A DNA stretch of 36,432 nucleotides from Candidatus Parcubacteria bacterium (GTDB lineage: Bacteria > Patescibacteriota > Minisyncoccia > Phycocordibacterales > Zambryskibacteraceae), in the NCBI GenBank assembly GCA_019661865.1, contig JAIFWJ010000006.1, positions 1-36,432 of the forward strand. The letters run 5' to 3'. Positions 25,871 to 34,839 of this stretch are shown piece by piece (the stretch's first letter is position 1; each line of letters starts with the position of its first letter). Under the pieces are notes generated by a model. That model did no database searches. It saw nothing but the letters and a program-made list of their open reading frames with translations, and was not told the origin of the DNA. The translations under genes were made by a program, and so were the position numbers.

Positions 25871-25875
25871 GGGCT
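25854..25875 (+). terminator. Terminator overlapping the stop of 25421-25870
   Basis: AGCCC ... GGGCT with TGA in the loop, then TTTTGTTT. Confidence 0.65.
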
Positions 25876-25881
25876 TTTTGT

Positions 25882-27507
25882 TTACACAATATCGATAATC
25901 CTTACTCGGAGTTCTGGACGGTTCATAAAGTAAGACTTCTCCATGTGACCTAGGAGAGTGGTCTTGGAGCCAGTTTTAACCAGAGTTGAGAATGACTCAG
26001 GTGTAGCAAAGAAGGCGATGGCCTTCACTTCACGTGCTGGGGTAAAGAGCTTCACTTCCAGATGATTCCCCTCCTTGCCAAACTGTCGGACACTTAAGAT
26101 TTCTGCCGGTATTTTAAAAATAGGCTTAGGATTCCCAGTACCAAATGGAGCCAGAACCGAAATAGTCTTCCAAAGATCTTCGCATACATCTTCAGGATTA
26201 AGCTCTACCGAAGTTTCTTCCTCCTCTGTTCTAGTATCAAATGTGTCAAGAATCTCCGAGAGCCTACCCTCGAGGAACTGCAGATTCTCAAGCGTCACGG
26301 CGAATCCTCCTGCCTCTTTATGCCCACCGAATTCTATAAATAATTCCTCAGCCTCTGTCATGAGTCTATGGGTGTCGAAACCATTATAAGATCTGCACGA
26401 ACCCTTGAGCACCCCATCACCATCTCTGCCCCAGACGAAGGCCGGTCTCTTATAATCCTCCGAGAGTGTGTTCGCCACAAGTCCTAGCAGGGCTGGTCTC
26501 CACTCAGGATTTCCTATAACTATGACACTTTTTAATTCTCTCCCTGAGAGATGTTTCTTGGCATCCTTCACAAGTGAAGCTACTACGCCCTTGCGCTCGT
26601 TATTTATTTTCTCCAGGTGAAGTGCCAAGACTTGGGCTTCTCTAGGATCTGTAGATGAGAGAAGTTTGAAAGCATCCATGGGTACGCCCATGCGTGAGGC
26701 GGCATTAATACGTGGAGTGATCATAAAGGCGATGTCATCCTCTGTGAGGTTCCTCTGATCCATGCGCAAATTTCTAAGGAGAGCTTGGAGTCCGGGACGT
26801 GGAGACTTGCGCAAGACCTGAAGGCCAAATGCTGCTAAAATTCTGTTTTCTCCTACAAGCGGCACCATGTCTGAGAGTGTGGCGATACCCACCATGTCCA
26901 AGGACCATTTCTCCTGTCCTTCTTTGATACCGAATCTCTCTTTATCCAAAATAGCTTGCACAAGCTTGAAGGCCACACCAGAACCACAGAGATTTTTAAA
27001 CGGATACTTGGACTTTTTAAGTTTTGGATTTACGAGGGCAAGTGCTGGGGGTAGTTTAGCACCTTGCTCATGATGATCAGTGATGATGACATCTATTCCT
27101 TTATCCTTAGCATACTTCACCTCTTCCACATCTGTCGTGCCACAGTCTATGGTTATGAGAACCTGTGCTCCTCGTCTCTCTGCTTCATCTATAGCATCAT
27201 TTGAGAGTCCGAATCCTTCATCGTGCCTATGGGGTATATAGAAAGACACATTATCGTACTTGGCCCGCTTGAAAAAGTCTGAGAGCACTACTGCCCCAGG
27301 TATGCCGTCTGCATCATAGTCACTAAAGACAAAGATGTGTTCACCCTTCTTCATGGCATCCACCACTCTGTCACGAGCTTTCACCATATCTGGTAAGTGG
27401 AGTGGATCGTGTAGCTTCCTCCAGTCTGGGTTTAAAAATTCCTCCCTATTTTCGGGCGAGATACCACGCTCATTTAACAGATTCTCAAGGAGAGACTGAA
27501 ATTTCAT
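25882..27507 (-). CDS. recJ: Single-stranded-DNA exonuclease RecJ (DHH family)
   Basis: 541 aa; FSDYDADGIPGAVVLSDF, TIDCGTTD, TDHHEQG, GSGVAFKLVQAI, GGHKEAGGFAV. Confidence 0.95.
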   Translation of the reverse strand: MKFQSLLENLLNERGISPENREEFLNPDWRKLHDPLHLPDMVKARDRVVDAMKKGEHIFVFSDYDADGIPGAVVLSDFFKRAKYDNVSFYIPHRHDEGFGLSNDAIDEAERRGAQVLITIDCGTTDVEEVKYAKDKGIDVIITDHHEQGAKLPPALALVNPKLKKSKYPFKNLCGSGVAFKLVQAILDKERFGIKEGQEKWSLDMVGIATLSDMVPLVGENRILAAFGLQVLRKSPRPGLQALLRNLRMDQRNLTEDDIAFMITPRINAASRMGVPMDAFKLLSSTDPREAQVLALHLEKINNERKGVVASLVKDAKKHLSGRELKSVIVIGNPEWRPALLGLVANTLSEDYKRPAFVWGRDGDGVLKGSCRSYNGFDTHRLMTEAEELFIEFGGHKEAGGFAVTLENLQFLEGRLSEILDTFDTRTEEEETSVELNPEDVCEDLWKTISVLAPFGTGNPKPIFKIPAEILSVRQFGKEGNHLEVKLFTPAREVKAIAFFATPESFSTLVKTGSKTTLLGHMEKSYFMNRPELRVRIIDIV

Positions 27508-27513
27508 CCCGGT

Positions 27514-27519
27514 ATTCTA
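27514..27519 (-). promoter_or_regulatory. Leaderless -10 box of recJ
   Basis: Minus strand TAGAAT ACCGGG ATG (N6). Confidence 0.5.
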
Positions 27520-27541
27520 TCATGCATATATATTTGTTTGA

Positions 27542-27547
27542 TATCAT
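27542..27547 (+). promoter_or_regulatory. Leaderless -10 box of the lamin-tail-like gene
   Basis: TATCAT TATGTA ATG (N6). Confidence 0.5.
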
Positions 27548-27553
27548 TATGTA

Positions 27554-28498
27554 ATGCCTAGTATACGTGAGAGGGGATCTATATGGGAACCTGTGATGAT
27601 ACTTATTTTTCTATCTTTAATTATCTTCGTACTTGTCATCCCGTCTAAGGGTCCTACTCCTCCGAGAGCCTTCCCCAGTATAAATACAGATACAAACACA
27701 TATATAAGTTATCCAACTGGATATGGAAGCGGTTCCGGAGAGCCGAGCTCCACGTATTCTCCAAATATTTACCTACAACTAGGCAATGCATCATACTCAG
27801 AAGATCCTTCCCAAGAGTATGTAAGCCTATACAATTCAGGCCAGACAGGAGTAGACATAACTGGCTGGACTCTAGAAAATGCTAAAGATACTAGAACAGT
27901 CGTAATTAGTGGTAATACGCAGAATTATCCCAGGGACAGCCGCACCATACCTCGCGGAGTACTCTCTATCTCTTCATACCCACACCTCACTGACATAGTC
28001 TTACAACCTGGAGAAAGCGCCATTGTTACTTCAGGAAAGATAAGTAACTCCTACCCGTACAAAATTATTAGCTTCAAGGAGAATGAATGCTCTGGTTATC
28101 TAGAAACCTCAGGAAACTATACATTTACCCCCTCTCTTTACCCTAAGTGTGTGAGCCCGAACAAGGAAGTTGGGTATGAGAACTTAGAAGCGAATTGCCA
28201 GGACTTAATAGACAGCCTGTCATCTTGCCGGGAGCCGAAATTAAATGAAGTGGATATCCAGGGCAACATTTGTAATAGTTGTGTTAATGGGACTCCGGTC
28301 AGTACAGAATGTTTCGCATTTATAAAGGCGCATTATTCTTATGAGAGTTGTCTGGCTAACCACCAGAATGATCCGAACTTCTCACTCAAGGAGTGGAGAA
28401 TATTTCTAAATAGTGACTGGCAAATGTGGAATAATAAGAGAGAAACGATTTCTCTTTATGATTCTTTACACAGATTGGTAAATTCTATATCGTACTAA
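27554..28498 (+). CDS. Membrane-anchored lamin-tail-domain-like protein with Cys-rich insertion
   Basis: 314 aa; N-terminal TM; EYVSLYNSGQTGVDITGWTLEN and C-terminal ETISLYDSLHRLVNSISY; insertion with about 9 Cys. Confidence 0.7.
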   Translation: MPSIRERGSIWEPVMILIFLSLIIFVLVIPSKGPTPPRAFPSINTDTNTYISYPTGYGSGSGEPSSTYSPNIYLQLGNASYSEDPSQEYVSLYNSGQTGVDITGWTLENAKDTRTVVISGNTQNYPRDSRTIPRGVLSISSYPHLTDIVLQPGESAIVTSGKISNSYPYKIISFKENECSGYLETSGNYTFTPSLYPKCVSPNKEVGYENLEANCQDLIDSLSSCREPKLNEVDIQGNICNSCVNGTPVSTECFAFIKAHYSYESCLANHQNDPNFSLKEWRIFLNSDWQMWNNKRETISLYDSLHRLVNSISY

Positions 28499-28499
28499 G

Positions 28500-28904
28500 A
28501 TGACTGATCCAAATTGTATTTTCTGTAAAATTGTAAGCAAGGCAATCCCTGCTGAGATTATTTATGAAGACAATGACCTCATATCTTTCCTCGACATAAA
28601 CCCTGTTAACCATGGACACCTTCTTGTGATTCCTAAGGATCATCACCCTCTTCTCACCGAAACTCCAGATGAATTACTGACAAAAGTATTTTTACGCGCC
28701 AAGAGTCTTATGAAGAGTTTAAAAGAAGCTACCGACTCCGACTTCGTGGTCCTTACTGTCGTAGGCACTGACGTTCCCCACTTCCATGTCCACCTCATTC
28801 CTCGCTTTTATGAAGATGGCCTGGCCGGCTTCTGGCCTGCTAAGAAATACGAATCAGAAAAGCAGATGAAAAGCGTGGCGGAGAAGATTAGGAAAACTAT
28901 TTAA
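28500..28904 (+). CDS. HIT family hydrolase
   Basis: 134 aa; CIFCKIVSKAIPAEIIYEDND, INPVNHGHLLVIPK, HFHVHLIPRF. Confidence 0.95.
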   Translation: MTDPNCIFCKIVSKAIPAEIIYEDNDLISFLDINPVNHGHLLVIPKDHHPLLTETPDELLTKVFLRAKSLMKSLKEATDSDFVVLTVVGTDVPHFHVHLIPRFYEDGLAGFWPAKKYESEKQMKSVAEKIRKTI

Positions 28905-30012
28905 GGACTTCTAGGCCGGGTAAGGTCTCGTGGGCTAGGTAGTCAAGCATGGCGCCGCCGCCGGTCGAGACGAAGGTGAACTTGTCGAAGATTTTGAGCT
29001 CTTTTATGGCCGCTATGGTGTCCGCCCCACCTAAAACAGAGTGTTTACCAGACCTGGCGAGTACTCTAGCCAGTCCTAGAGTGCCATCCTTAAATCCTTC
29101 TTCATAATTTCCCAAGGGGCCGTTCCAGAGCACAAGCTGAGACTCCCCGATCTTCTCCTTAAGCTTTTTAGTAGTCTTCGGGCCACTGTCTAAAATGATG
29201 TCACCGTCTTCCACTTCTTCAATCTTAACTGTTTCTGTTTTACTTCCTCTTTTTACCACCACATCAATAGGTAACATTATCTTGCCTGAGGCGAGAAGCC
29301 TGTCTATACCGAATTCTCCTTCTGATATTAGAGACTTACCAATATTTAAATGCTTTTCCCTGAAGAAATTGTGAGCCAGAGCACCACCAACGAAGATGGT
29401 GTCGGCTATTTGCACAAACTTATTTAGAAGAGGAAGTTTAGTCTCAAATTTAGCTCCACCTAATATAAATAAAAAAGGATGTTCCGGATGGAGAAGTTCT
29501 TTTAGAGAATCAATCTCCTTTTTAAACTCAATACCGATAAAGCCTGGAAGGATCTCGGGTACTCCTACTATGGATGCATGCTCTCTGTGTGAAGCAGAAA
29601 AAGCCTCATTTACATATAGGTCACCAAGTCTTGCGAGTTGTTCTGCAAATTCTGGTTTATTTTCTTTCTCTCCCTTATTCCTTCTAAGATTTTCTACAAG
29701 AAGAACCTGACCCTGCTCGAGCTCACGCACCTGCTTTTCTGCCTTCTCACCTACAGTCTCATCACAAAACTTAAGTGGTATGAGTTTCTTAGCATGTTCA
29801 TAGATTGGGAGTAATGAATCTGTCTCTTCAGACTCCAGGTGTGACATGAGGACTACACGTGCCTTCATGTTCATCAGATCCTGTATGGTCTCTAGACTAT
29901 GCTTGATCCTAGAATCATCTCTAACTTTTCCATTCTCAAGTGGCACATTCCAATCCACACGCACTAATGCACGCTTACCTTTAACATCTCCTACATCTTC
30001 GAGTGTTTTCAT
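28897..30012 (-). CDS. pgk: Phosphoglycerate kinase
   Basis: 371 aa; RVDWNVPLENGKVRDDSRI, EAFSASHREHASIVG, GGAKFETKLPLL, LWNGPLGNYE, STGGGAMLDYLA. Confidence 0.96.
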   Translation of the reverse strand: MKTLEDVGDVKGKRALVRVDWNVPLENGKVRDDSRIKHSLETIQDLMNMKARVVLMSHLESEETDSLLPIYEHAKKLIPLKFCDETVGEKAEKQVRELEQGQVLLVENLRRNKGEKENKPEFAEQLARLGDLYVNEAFSASHREHASIVGVPEILPGFIGIEFKKEIDSLKELLHPEHPFLFILGGAKFETKLPLLNKFVQIADTIFVGGALAHNFFREKHLNIGKSLISEGEFGIDRLLASGKIMLPIDVVVKRGSKTETVKIEEVEDGDIILDSGPKTTKKLKEKIGESQLVLWNGPLGNYEEGFKDGTLGLARVLARSGKHSVLGGADTIAAIKELKIFDKFTFVSTGGGAMLDYLAHETLPGLEVLK

Positions 30013-30764
30013 ACAATTGCTTCTGCAATTGTAGCAAAACTCTGTGGGTCGAGCGATGCATGACCGACCAAGAACCCTCTTATATCTGTATCAAACAACT
30101 GTTTAGCATTCTCAGGTTCTACAGAACCTCCATAAATAATTGGAATCTTATCTGCTGACTCTCTGTCGAATATTTCTGTCAAAACTTTCTTTATAAAGAT
30201 AATCATTTGTGAGAGATCACTCGGTTGCATGGCATCCTTGGCAGTCTTTCCTATAGCCCAGACTGGTTCATATGCAATGATGAGTCTCTCGGCATCATCC
30301 TTCCTCCTTATACCCTCGAGAGAAAGTTTCAATTGCTCTTGAAGGAAGCCGAAATGATCTCCTTCGGTATCTCTGGTAGTCTCACCGACGCATAAAACAG
30401 GAGTAATGTTTGAAAGAAGTGAGGTCTTCACCTTCTGGGCCACTACCTCATTGGTCTCTCCCAGAGCTCGTCTCTCACTGTGACCTATGATAGAGAGCTT
30501 CACACCAAAACTTTTAAGAATTTCAGGAGTCACAACTCCAGTATGTGTACCTTCACTGGTAAAGAAGATGTCTTGGGCAGCAAGTGTTGCGTAATTTTTA
30601 ATTTTCTTGGAAACTGTCTCGAAGTATGGGAGTGGCGGAGCGATAAAAAGCGAGGTTTTCTTAAATAAACTCTGTTTTTTACTAAATCCTTGAAGAATGT
30701 TAGTGCCGCGGGCCAAAGATTCTGGATGATTCTTCCAGTTGGCAATTAATAAGGGCTTCGACAT
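30009..30764 (-). CDS. tpiA: Triosephosphate isomerase
   Basis: 251 aa; IANWKNHP, IIGHSERR, AYEPVWAIGKT, IIYGGSVEPENA. Confidence 0.96.
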   Translation of the reverse strand: MSKPLLIANWKNHPESLARGTNILQGFSKKQSLFKKTSLFIAPPLPYFETVSKKIKNYATLAAQDIFFTSEGTHTGVVTPEILKSFGVKLSIIGHSERRALGETNEVVAQKVKTSLLSNITPVLCVGETTRDTEGDHFGFLQEQLKLSLEGIRRKDDAERLIIAYEPVWAIGKTAKDAMQPSDLSQMIIFIKKVLTEIFDRESADKIPIIYGGSVEPENAKQLFDTDIRGFLVGHASLDPQSFATIAEAIV

Positions 30765-30808
30765 ATGGCCTAATTATACTATAGGAGACGCTACAGGAGA
30801 CTAGAGAC

Positions 30809-32152
30809 TTACTGAGTTTCTTTCCAACTTGTGATGGTATACCCACCCGAGGGGCCAGCCTGGAAGATAGTACTCGGCAGACCTGTGTCATAGGTCACAT
30901 TGGCAGACTGAGTTAGAGAAATCTTATACGCTGTTACTTCTTTTACTCCTACACTTTGGCTTAGAGTGGCTAGGCCATGGAGAGCATATGCTACTAGGGC
31001 TGAAGCACCCTGGTTCATGTTTATAGCTACAGTACTTCCTCCCGTTTCGGCGCTATTATTTTGTGACATTAAGAAAACATAGGATCCTACGGACCCGGAC
31101 CCTTGGAAGGCAGTGGACTGCCCAACATCAATGATCCCACTACCGGTAGTATTGGCTGGATTATCAGCAATAATGGCCACGTTATTACTGCCAAGAGTAG
31201 GAGACATCCGGATGGTTGGACCAGTCTGGAAAGTAATGTTTCCTGTTACCCAAACAGGCCCGTTTATTGTAACCACAGCCGATGAGCTTTTTATAAGGAG
31301 ATTAAATGGGATCTTAATTGGACCAATCGACTTGGTAGAGCTTATGGTGCAGGTGTTAGAAGAAGAGGCGTAGCTATCACAAGCGCTTGAGAGCATAGTA
31401 CCCCCAGCGGCTGCGTCAGATTCCCACTCTGCAATCTGCGCATCACTAATGGGATAATCTGCTGTCGGTTGATCTGCACTTCCAGGATGAGAAATGCCAC
31501 TTACCGTTACAGTACCTGTCCTTACTGCGTAGTAAGCATCTTTATCAACGATAGTACTAGCTGCTGCATTTCCAATAGTGTGGGCATAGACTGAGCTAGT
31601 AGCATGGACACCATAGACTAAACCAGAAGATCCTGCAGAAACTACATCTCCATAAATCATATTGCCTCCTGAACCTATGATCGGACCACTGGAATAAACG
31701 TTACCAGTAATGCTCGAGCTATTTTGCATATAGAATCCTCCCTGGCCTGATTGAATACCGTAGTGAAATGATATTCCAGTACCAATGATTAAGTAGGCTT
31801 GTATGTTCCTTACATCTCCGTTTACATTGGCACTTGTAGATATGAACCTCCCAGTACTACTACTGGTTACAGAAATAGTGGCGCTTCCTCCATTTAAATC
31901 GAGTACTCCAGAGGCTGGAACTGGTTTGCCGCTAGTTAATCGGTATATAACATCCTCTATCCCAGCTTCAGCTAGAAAGTAACTCTGTTTAGAAGAAAAT
32001 AGATCAGAGACAATATGTCCCTGTCTAGTCACCGGCCCTGCCAGACCAAAGATAATAGTCAGAGTTATGATCATAAAGAATATCGTGGCAATGATCATTG
32101 CTTGTCCTCTTTCCAGCTGATTCAAATTATTTTTATTAAATCTAATATACAT
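30809..32152 (-). CDS. PilX-like pilus assembly/surface protein
   Basis: 447 aa; LERGQAMIIATIFFMIITLTIIFGLAGPVTRQ N-terminus, then YFLAEAGIEDVIYRL and Ser/Thr/Gly-rich beta region; last gene of the T4P operon. Confidence 0.65.
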   Translation of the reverse strand: MYIRFNKNNLNQLERGQAMIIATIFFMIITLTIIFGLAGPVTRQGHIVSDLFSSKQSYFLAEAGIEDVIYRLTSGKPVPASGVLDLNGGSATISVTSSSTGRFISTSANVNGDVRNIQAYLIIGTGISFHYGIQSGQGGFYMQNSSSITGNVYSSGPIIGSGGNMIYGDVVSAGSSGLVYGVHATSSVYAHTIGNAAASTIVDKDAYYAVRTGTVTVSGISHPGSADQPTADYPISDAQIAEWESDAAAGGTMLSSACDSYASSSNTCTISSTKSIGPIKIPFNLLIKSSSAVVTINGPVWVTGNITFQTGPTIRMSPTLGSNNVAIIADNPANTTGSGIIDVGQSTAFQGSGSVGSYVFLMSQNNSAETGGSTVAINMNQGASALVAYALHGLATLSQSVGVKEVTAYKISLTQSANVTYDTGLPSTIFQAGPSGGYTITSWKETQ

Positions 32153-32663
32153 ATGAGCCGCGGATTATCACAGTCGAATAAAACTTCTTGCTCTTATACC
32201 AGGTGCTTGTACCGCTCTCAACAGTCATCTGGGTTCTAACTGCTTGTGAGCTGCTGCTAGTGATAAGAGAAAAAATAAGATTAGTAACCCGACTATCCAA
32301 CTGGGTAAGGGCACCTTGATCAACCCCATTGTCTTTAAGCCGGAGTACACCATTTGAAAGTGAGAATTCCACAGTCTTCGGATTACCTGATGCATCAATA
32401 GTATTAAGTACCAAAACTCCAGGGCTGACGTTAAAAGTACTTGAAGCAGTTTTGACAAATAATCCCCCCCGAGTCTCTTCCGCCATTCTATTTAGAGCAA
32501 ATATTCCTGAGTTTTGAATTGTTCTAGCAGATTTCATTGATCGTTGGGTACGACTTAGAGAAAGAAAGATATTTATAATAACAGTCATCATTAAAACTAG
32601 AATCGCTACATACAAAACCATTTCGACTAAGGAGAAACCTCTTTTTTCGGATAATTTTTTCAT
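32142..32663 (-). CDS. Prepilin-type protein (PilW/GspJ-like)
   Basis: EKRGFSLVEMVLYVAILVLMMTVIINIF. Confidence 0.85.
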   Translation of the reverse strand: MKKLSEKRGFSLVEMVLYVAILVLMMTVIINIFLSLSRTQRSMKSARTIQNSGIFALNRMAEETRGGLFVKTASSTFNVSPGVLVLNTIDASGNPKTVEFSLSNGVLRLKDNGVDQGALTQLDSRVTNLIFSLITSSSSQAVRTQMTVESGTSTWYKSKKFYSTVIIRGSYVY

Positions 32664-33149
32664 TTAATTAATAAAAATATTATCTATGTAAGTAGTAATT
32701 GCTTGAGTGGATGTTCCACTTCTAGTTGGCCACGAAAGAGTAACAGTTAACTTACGGGTGTTAGGGTCCAGTGTGCCCCCAGAAGAGGTGATATTACTCG
32801 AACTGTCTCTGTTTACAGAAGACAAGACAAACTTTCTATCGAAAGTAGAATCTACAAGCGAGAAGGTAGTAGTAGCCTGCCATTTACTGTTAGTGAAGGT
32901 AAGGTAATAGTTGGTATCAACGGCCAAGGTGGCAATATTGGAGGCCCAAGAAAAGTCCCTCATGAGCTTCACTGACTCCACTCCTTCCTCTGCCAAGTAA
33001 GCAGCTCTCACCGTATCGGTGTTTTCTAAGGCAGAAGTTAAGTACATATTATAAACACCCGTAAGTGTTAGAAGAAGAACCAGTATCAAAGCAGTTGCTA
33101 TGACTACCTCTACCAATGTTACTCCTCTTGTTTTCTTAGATTTTATCAT
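32664..33149 (-). CDS. Prepilin-type protein (PilV/GspI-like)
   Basis: KKTRGVTLVEVVIATALILVLLLTLTGVY ... LAEEGVESVKLMRD. Confidence 0.85.
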   Translation of the reverse strand: MIKSKKTRGVTLVEVVIATALILVLLLTLTGVYNMYLTSALENTDTVRAAYLAEEGVESVKLMRDFSWASNIATLAVDTNYYLTFTNSKWQATTTFSLVDSTFDRKFVLSSVNRDSSSNITSSGGTLDPNTRKLTVTLSWPTRSGTSTQAITTYIDNIFIN

Positions 33150-33616
33150 TGAGATTCAATTATCCCAGTCTTACTAATACTTATTGTACGGTAAGTAGTA
33201 GGAGTTGCTCTTATGTCCACCCTGAGAGTGCCAGAGGCCGTTGTGGCTCCGGTAATACGATCGAATAAGACATCTGATCCACCTCCGGTTAAAGAAATAT
33301 TAGTTATCTCCACTCTGGAGTTGATAGTCACAGAAACATTATTAGCATCCGAACTTGAATAAGTCCCGCCTTTAAATATTACTGCCTGGTCATCTTGCAA
33401 ATGTACTCCGTACTGGGTAGCCCCTTGCGAAGAAACTGTGGAAGATCGAGCATCGTTTAGAGCTGTTACGACCTGTAATGTACTTTTGTCCAAAGCCTGA
33501 GAGGAATTAAAGCTATAGAATGATGCGATGACCATAATAACCAAGAGGACCATGATAGCAATGATTATCGTCACCTCAAATATTGTGTATCCTCTATTGA
33601 ATCTTCCTAGGATCAT
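33146..33616 (-). CDS. Prepilin-type protein (GspH/FimT-like)
   Basis: FNRGYTIFEVTIIIAIMVLLVIMVIASFYSFNSSQAL. Confidence 0.82.
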   Translation of the reverse strand: MILGRFNRGYTIFEVTIIIAIMVLLVIMVIASFYSFNSSQALDKSTLQVVTALNDARSSTVSSQGATQYGVHLQDDQAVIFKGGTYSSSDANNVSVTINSRVEITNISLTGGGSDVLFDRITGATTASGTLRVDIRATPTTYRTISISKTGIIESQ

Positions 33617-34827
33617 ATATTGTTTACCAGCGAGTACGTTGGAGCGAGCATCGAGACCGCAAAGACTCCTACGCCGGCGCCAATGATAACCATAAGTAAC
33701 GGTTCGATGATGGTAGAGAGATCTTTAGTCTTTTCCTCCACTTCATTCTCATAATATGTGGCTACATTGAAAAGCATCTCTGAGATCTTACCTGTTTCTT
33801 CTCCTACTGAAATCATTTCCGAAACAAACGGCGGATAAAGATTTAAGTATTTATCGAAGATAAGTGAGATCGAATCCCCTTTTTCAACTGCGTTCCTAGC
33901 TTCCTTTAAAACCTCCTTATAAAGATGATTCTGCATCACATCTACCGTCACATCCATCGCCTCAATAATGGAAACTCCAGAGGAGAGGAGCGAGGAGAGA
34001 GTACGAGCAGTACGGGCACTCTGCACTTCTTTAGCAATGCCACCAATGACAGGAATACGGAGGATAACTACGTCCATCACTCTTTTGCCTTGAGGACTCT
34101 TAAACATTGTGACAATTCCGAAGGCTAAAAAGATAAAGGCAGCAATAACTATGAGGGTATGATGGATCAAGAAGTCAGACGCTCCAATGATGATACGCGT
34201 AGAGAGCGGCAACTCAATACCGATACCTTGGAATGTAGCAGTGAGGGTCGGCACCATATATATGAGCATTAGGATAGAGATCACCACCATGATAGAAAGG
34301 ATGACTGCAGGGTATATCAGGGCTCCACGAACCTTTTTAGCCAGAAGATATGACTTCTCCATCTGACCAGCCACTATATCTAAGGAGTTCGATAAGTTTC
34401 CAGATTCCTCACCGGCTGCGACCATAGATATAAATAATGGTGAGAAGACTCCCTCATGCTTCTTTAGGGCCACAGAGAGAGGCTCACCTTTGTTTATGGC
34501 AGACTCGAGGTCTTCCAGAAGTTTCTTTAAGGCCTTACTCTTGGCTTGCTTCTGCATCACATTCAAGGCTCTTGTTACAGAGAGACCAGCCCTGATCATA
34601 GAACCTAAATTCTTGGCGAAAATGATTTTGTCATGAGTCTTTATGCCATTAAACATTGATAGGATACGGGCTTCAAATGATTCATTGACACTTATTTCTT
34701 TTATAATTAAAGGGTGGCCTCCCTCTGATCTTATATGAGCATAAAGTTCTACACGTGTGTTGGCATCGAATGTGCCCTCGTATGCATCACCTTCTTTGTT
34801 TTTAGCTTTATAAGAATATTTAGTCAT
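33613..34827 (-). CDS. pilC: Type IV pilus inner-membrane platform protein
   Basis: 404 aa; KNLGSMIRAGLSVTRALNVMQKQ, MVAAGEESGNLSNSL, SVGEETGKISEML. Confidence 0.94.
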   Translation of the reverse strand: MTKYSYKAKNKEGDAYEGTFDANTRVELYAHIRSEGGHPLIIKEISVNESFEARILSMFNGIKTHDKIIFAKNLGSMIRAGLSVTRALNVMQKQAKSKALKKLLEDLESAINKGEPLSVALKKHEGVFSPLFISMVAAGEESGNLSNSLDIVAGQMEKSYLLAKKVRGALIYPAVILSIMVVISILMLIYMVPTLTATFQGIGIELPLSTRIIIGASDFLIHHTLIVIAAFIFLAFGIVTMFKSPQGKRVMDVVILRIPVIGGIAKEVQSARTARTLSSLLSSGVSIIEAMDVTVDVMQNHLYKEVLKEARNAVEKGDSISLIFDKYLNLYPPFVSEMISVGEETGKISEMLFNVATYYENEVEEKTKDLSTIIEPLLMVIIGAGVGVFAVSMLAPTYSLVNNI

Positions 34828-34839
34828 ATTACTGTTAGA

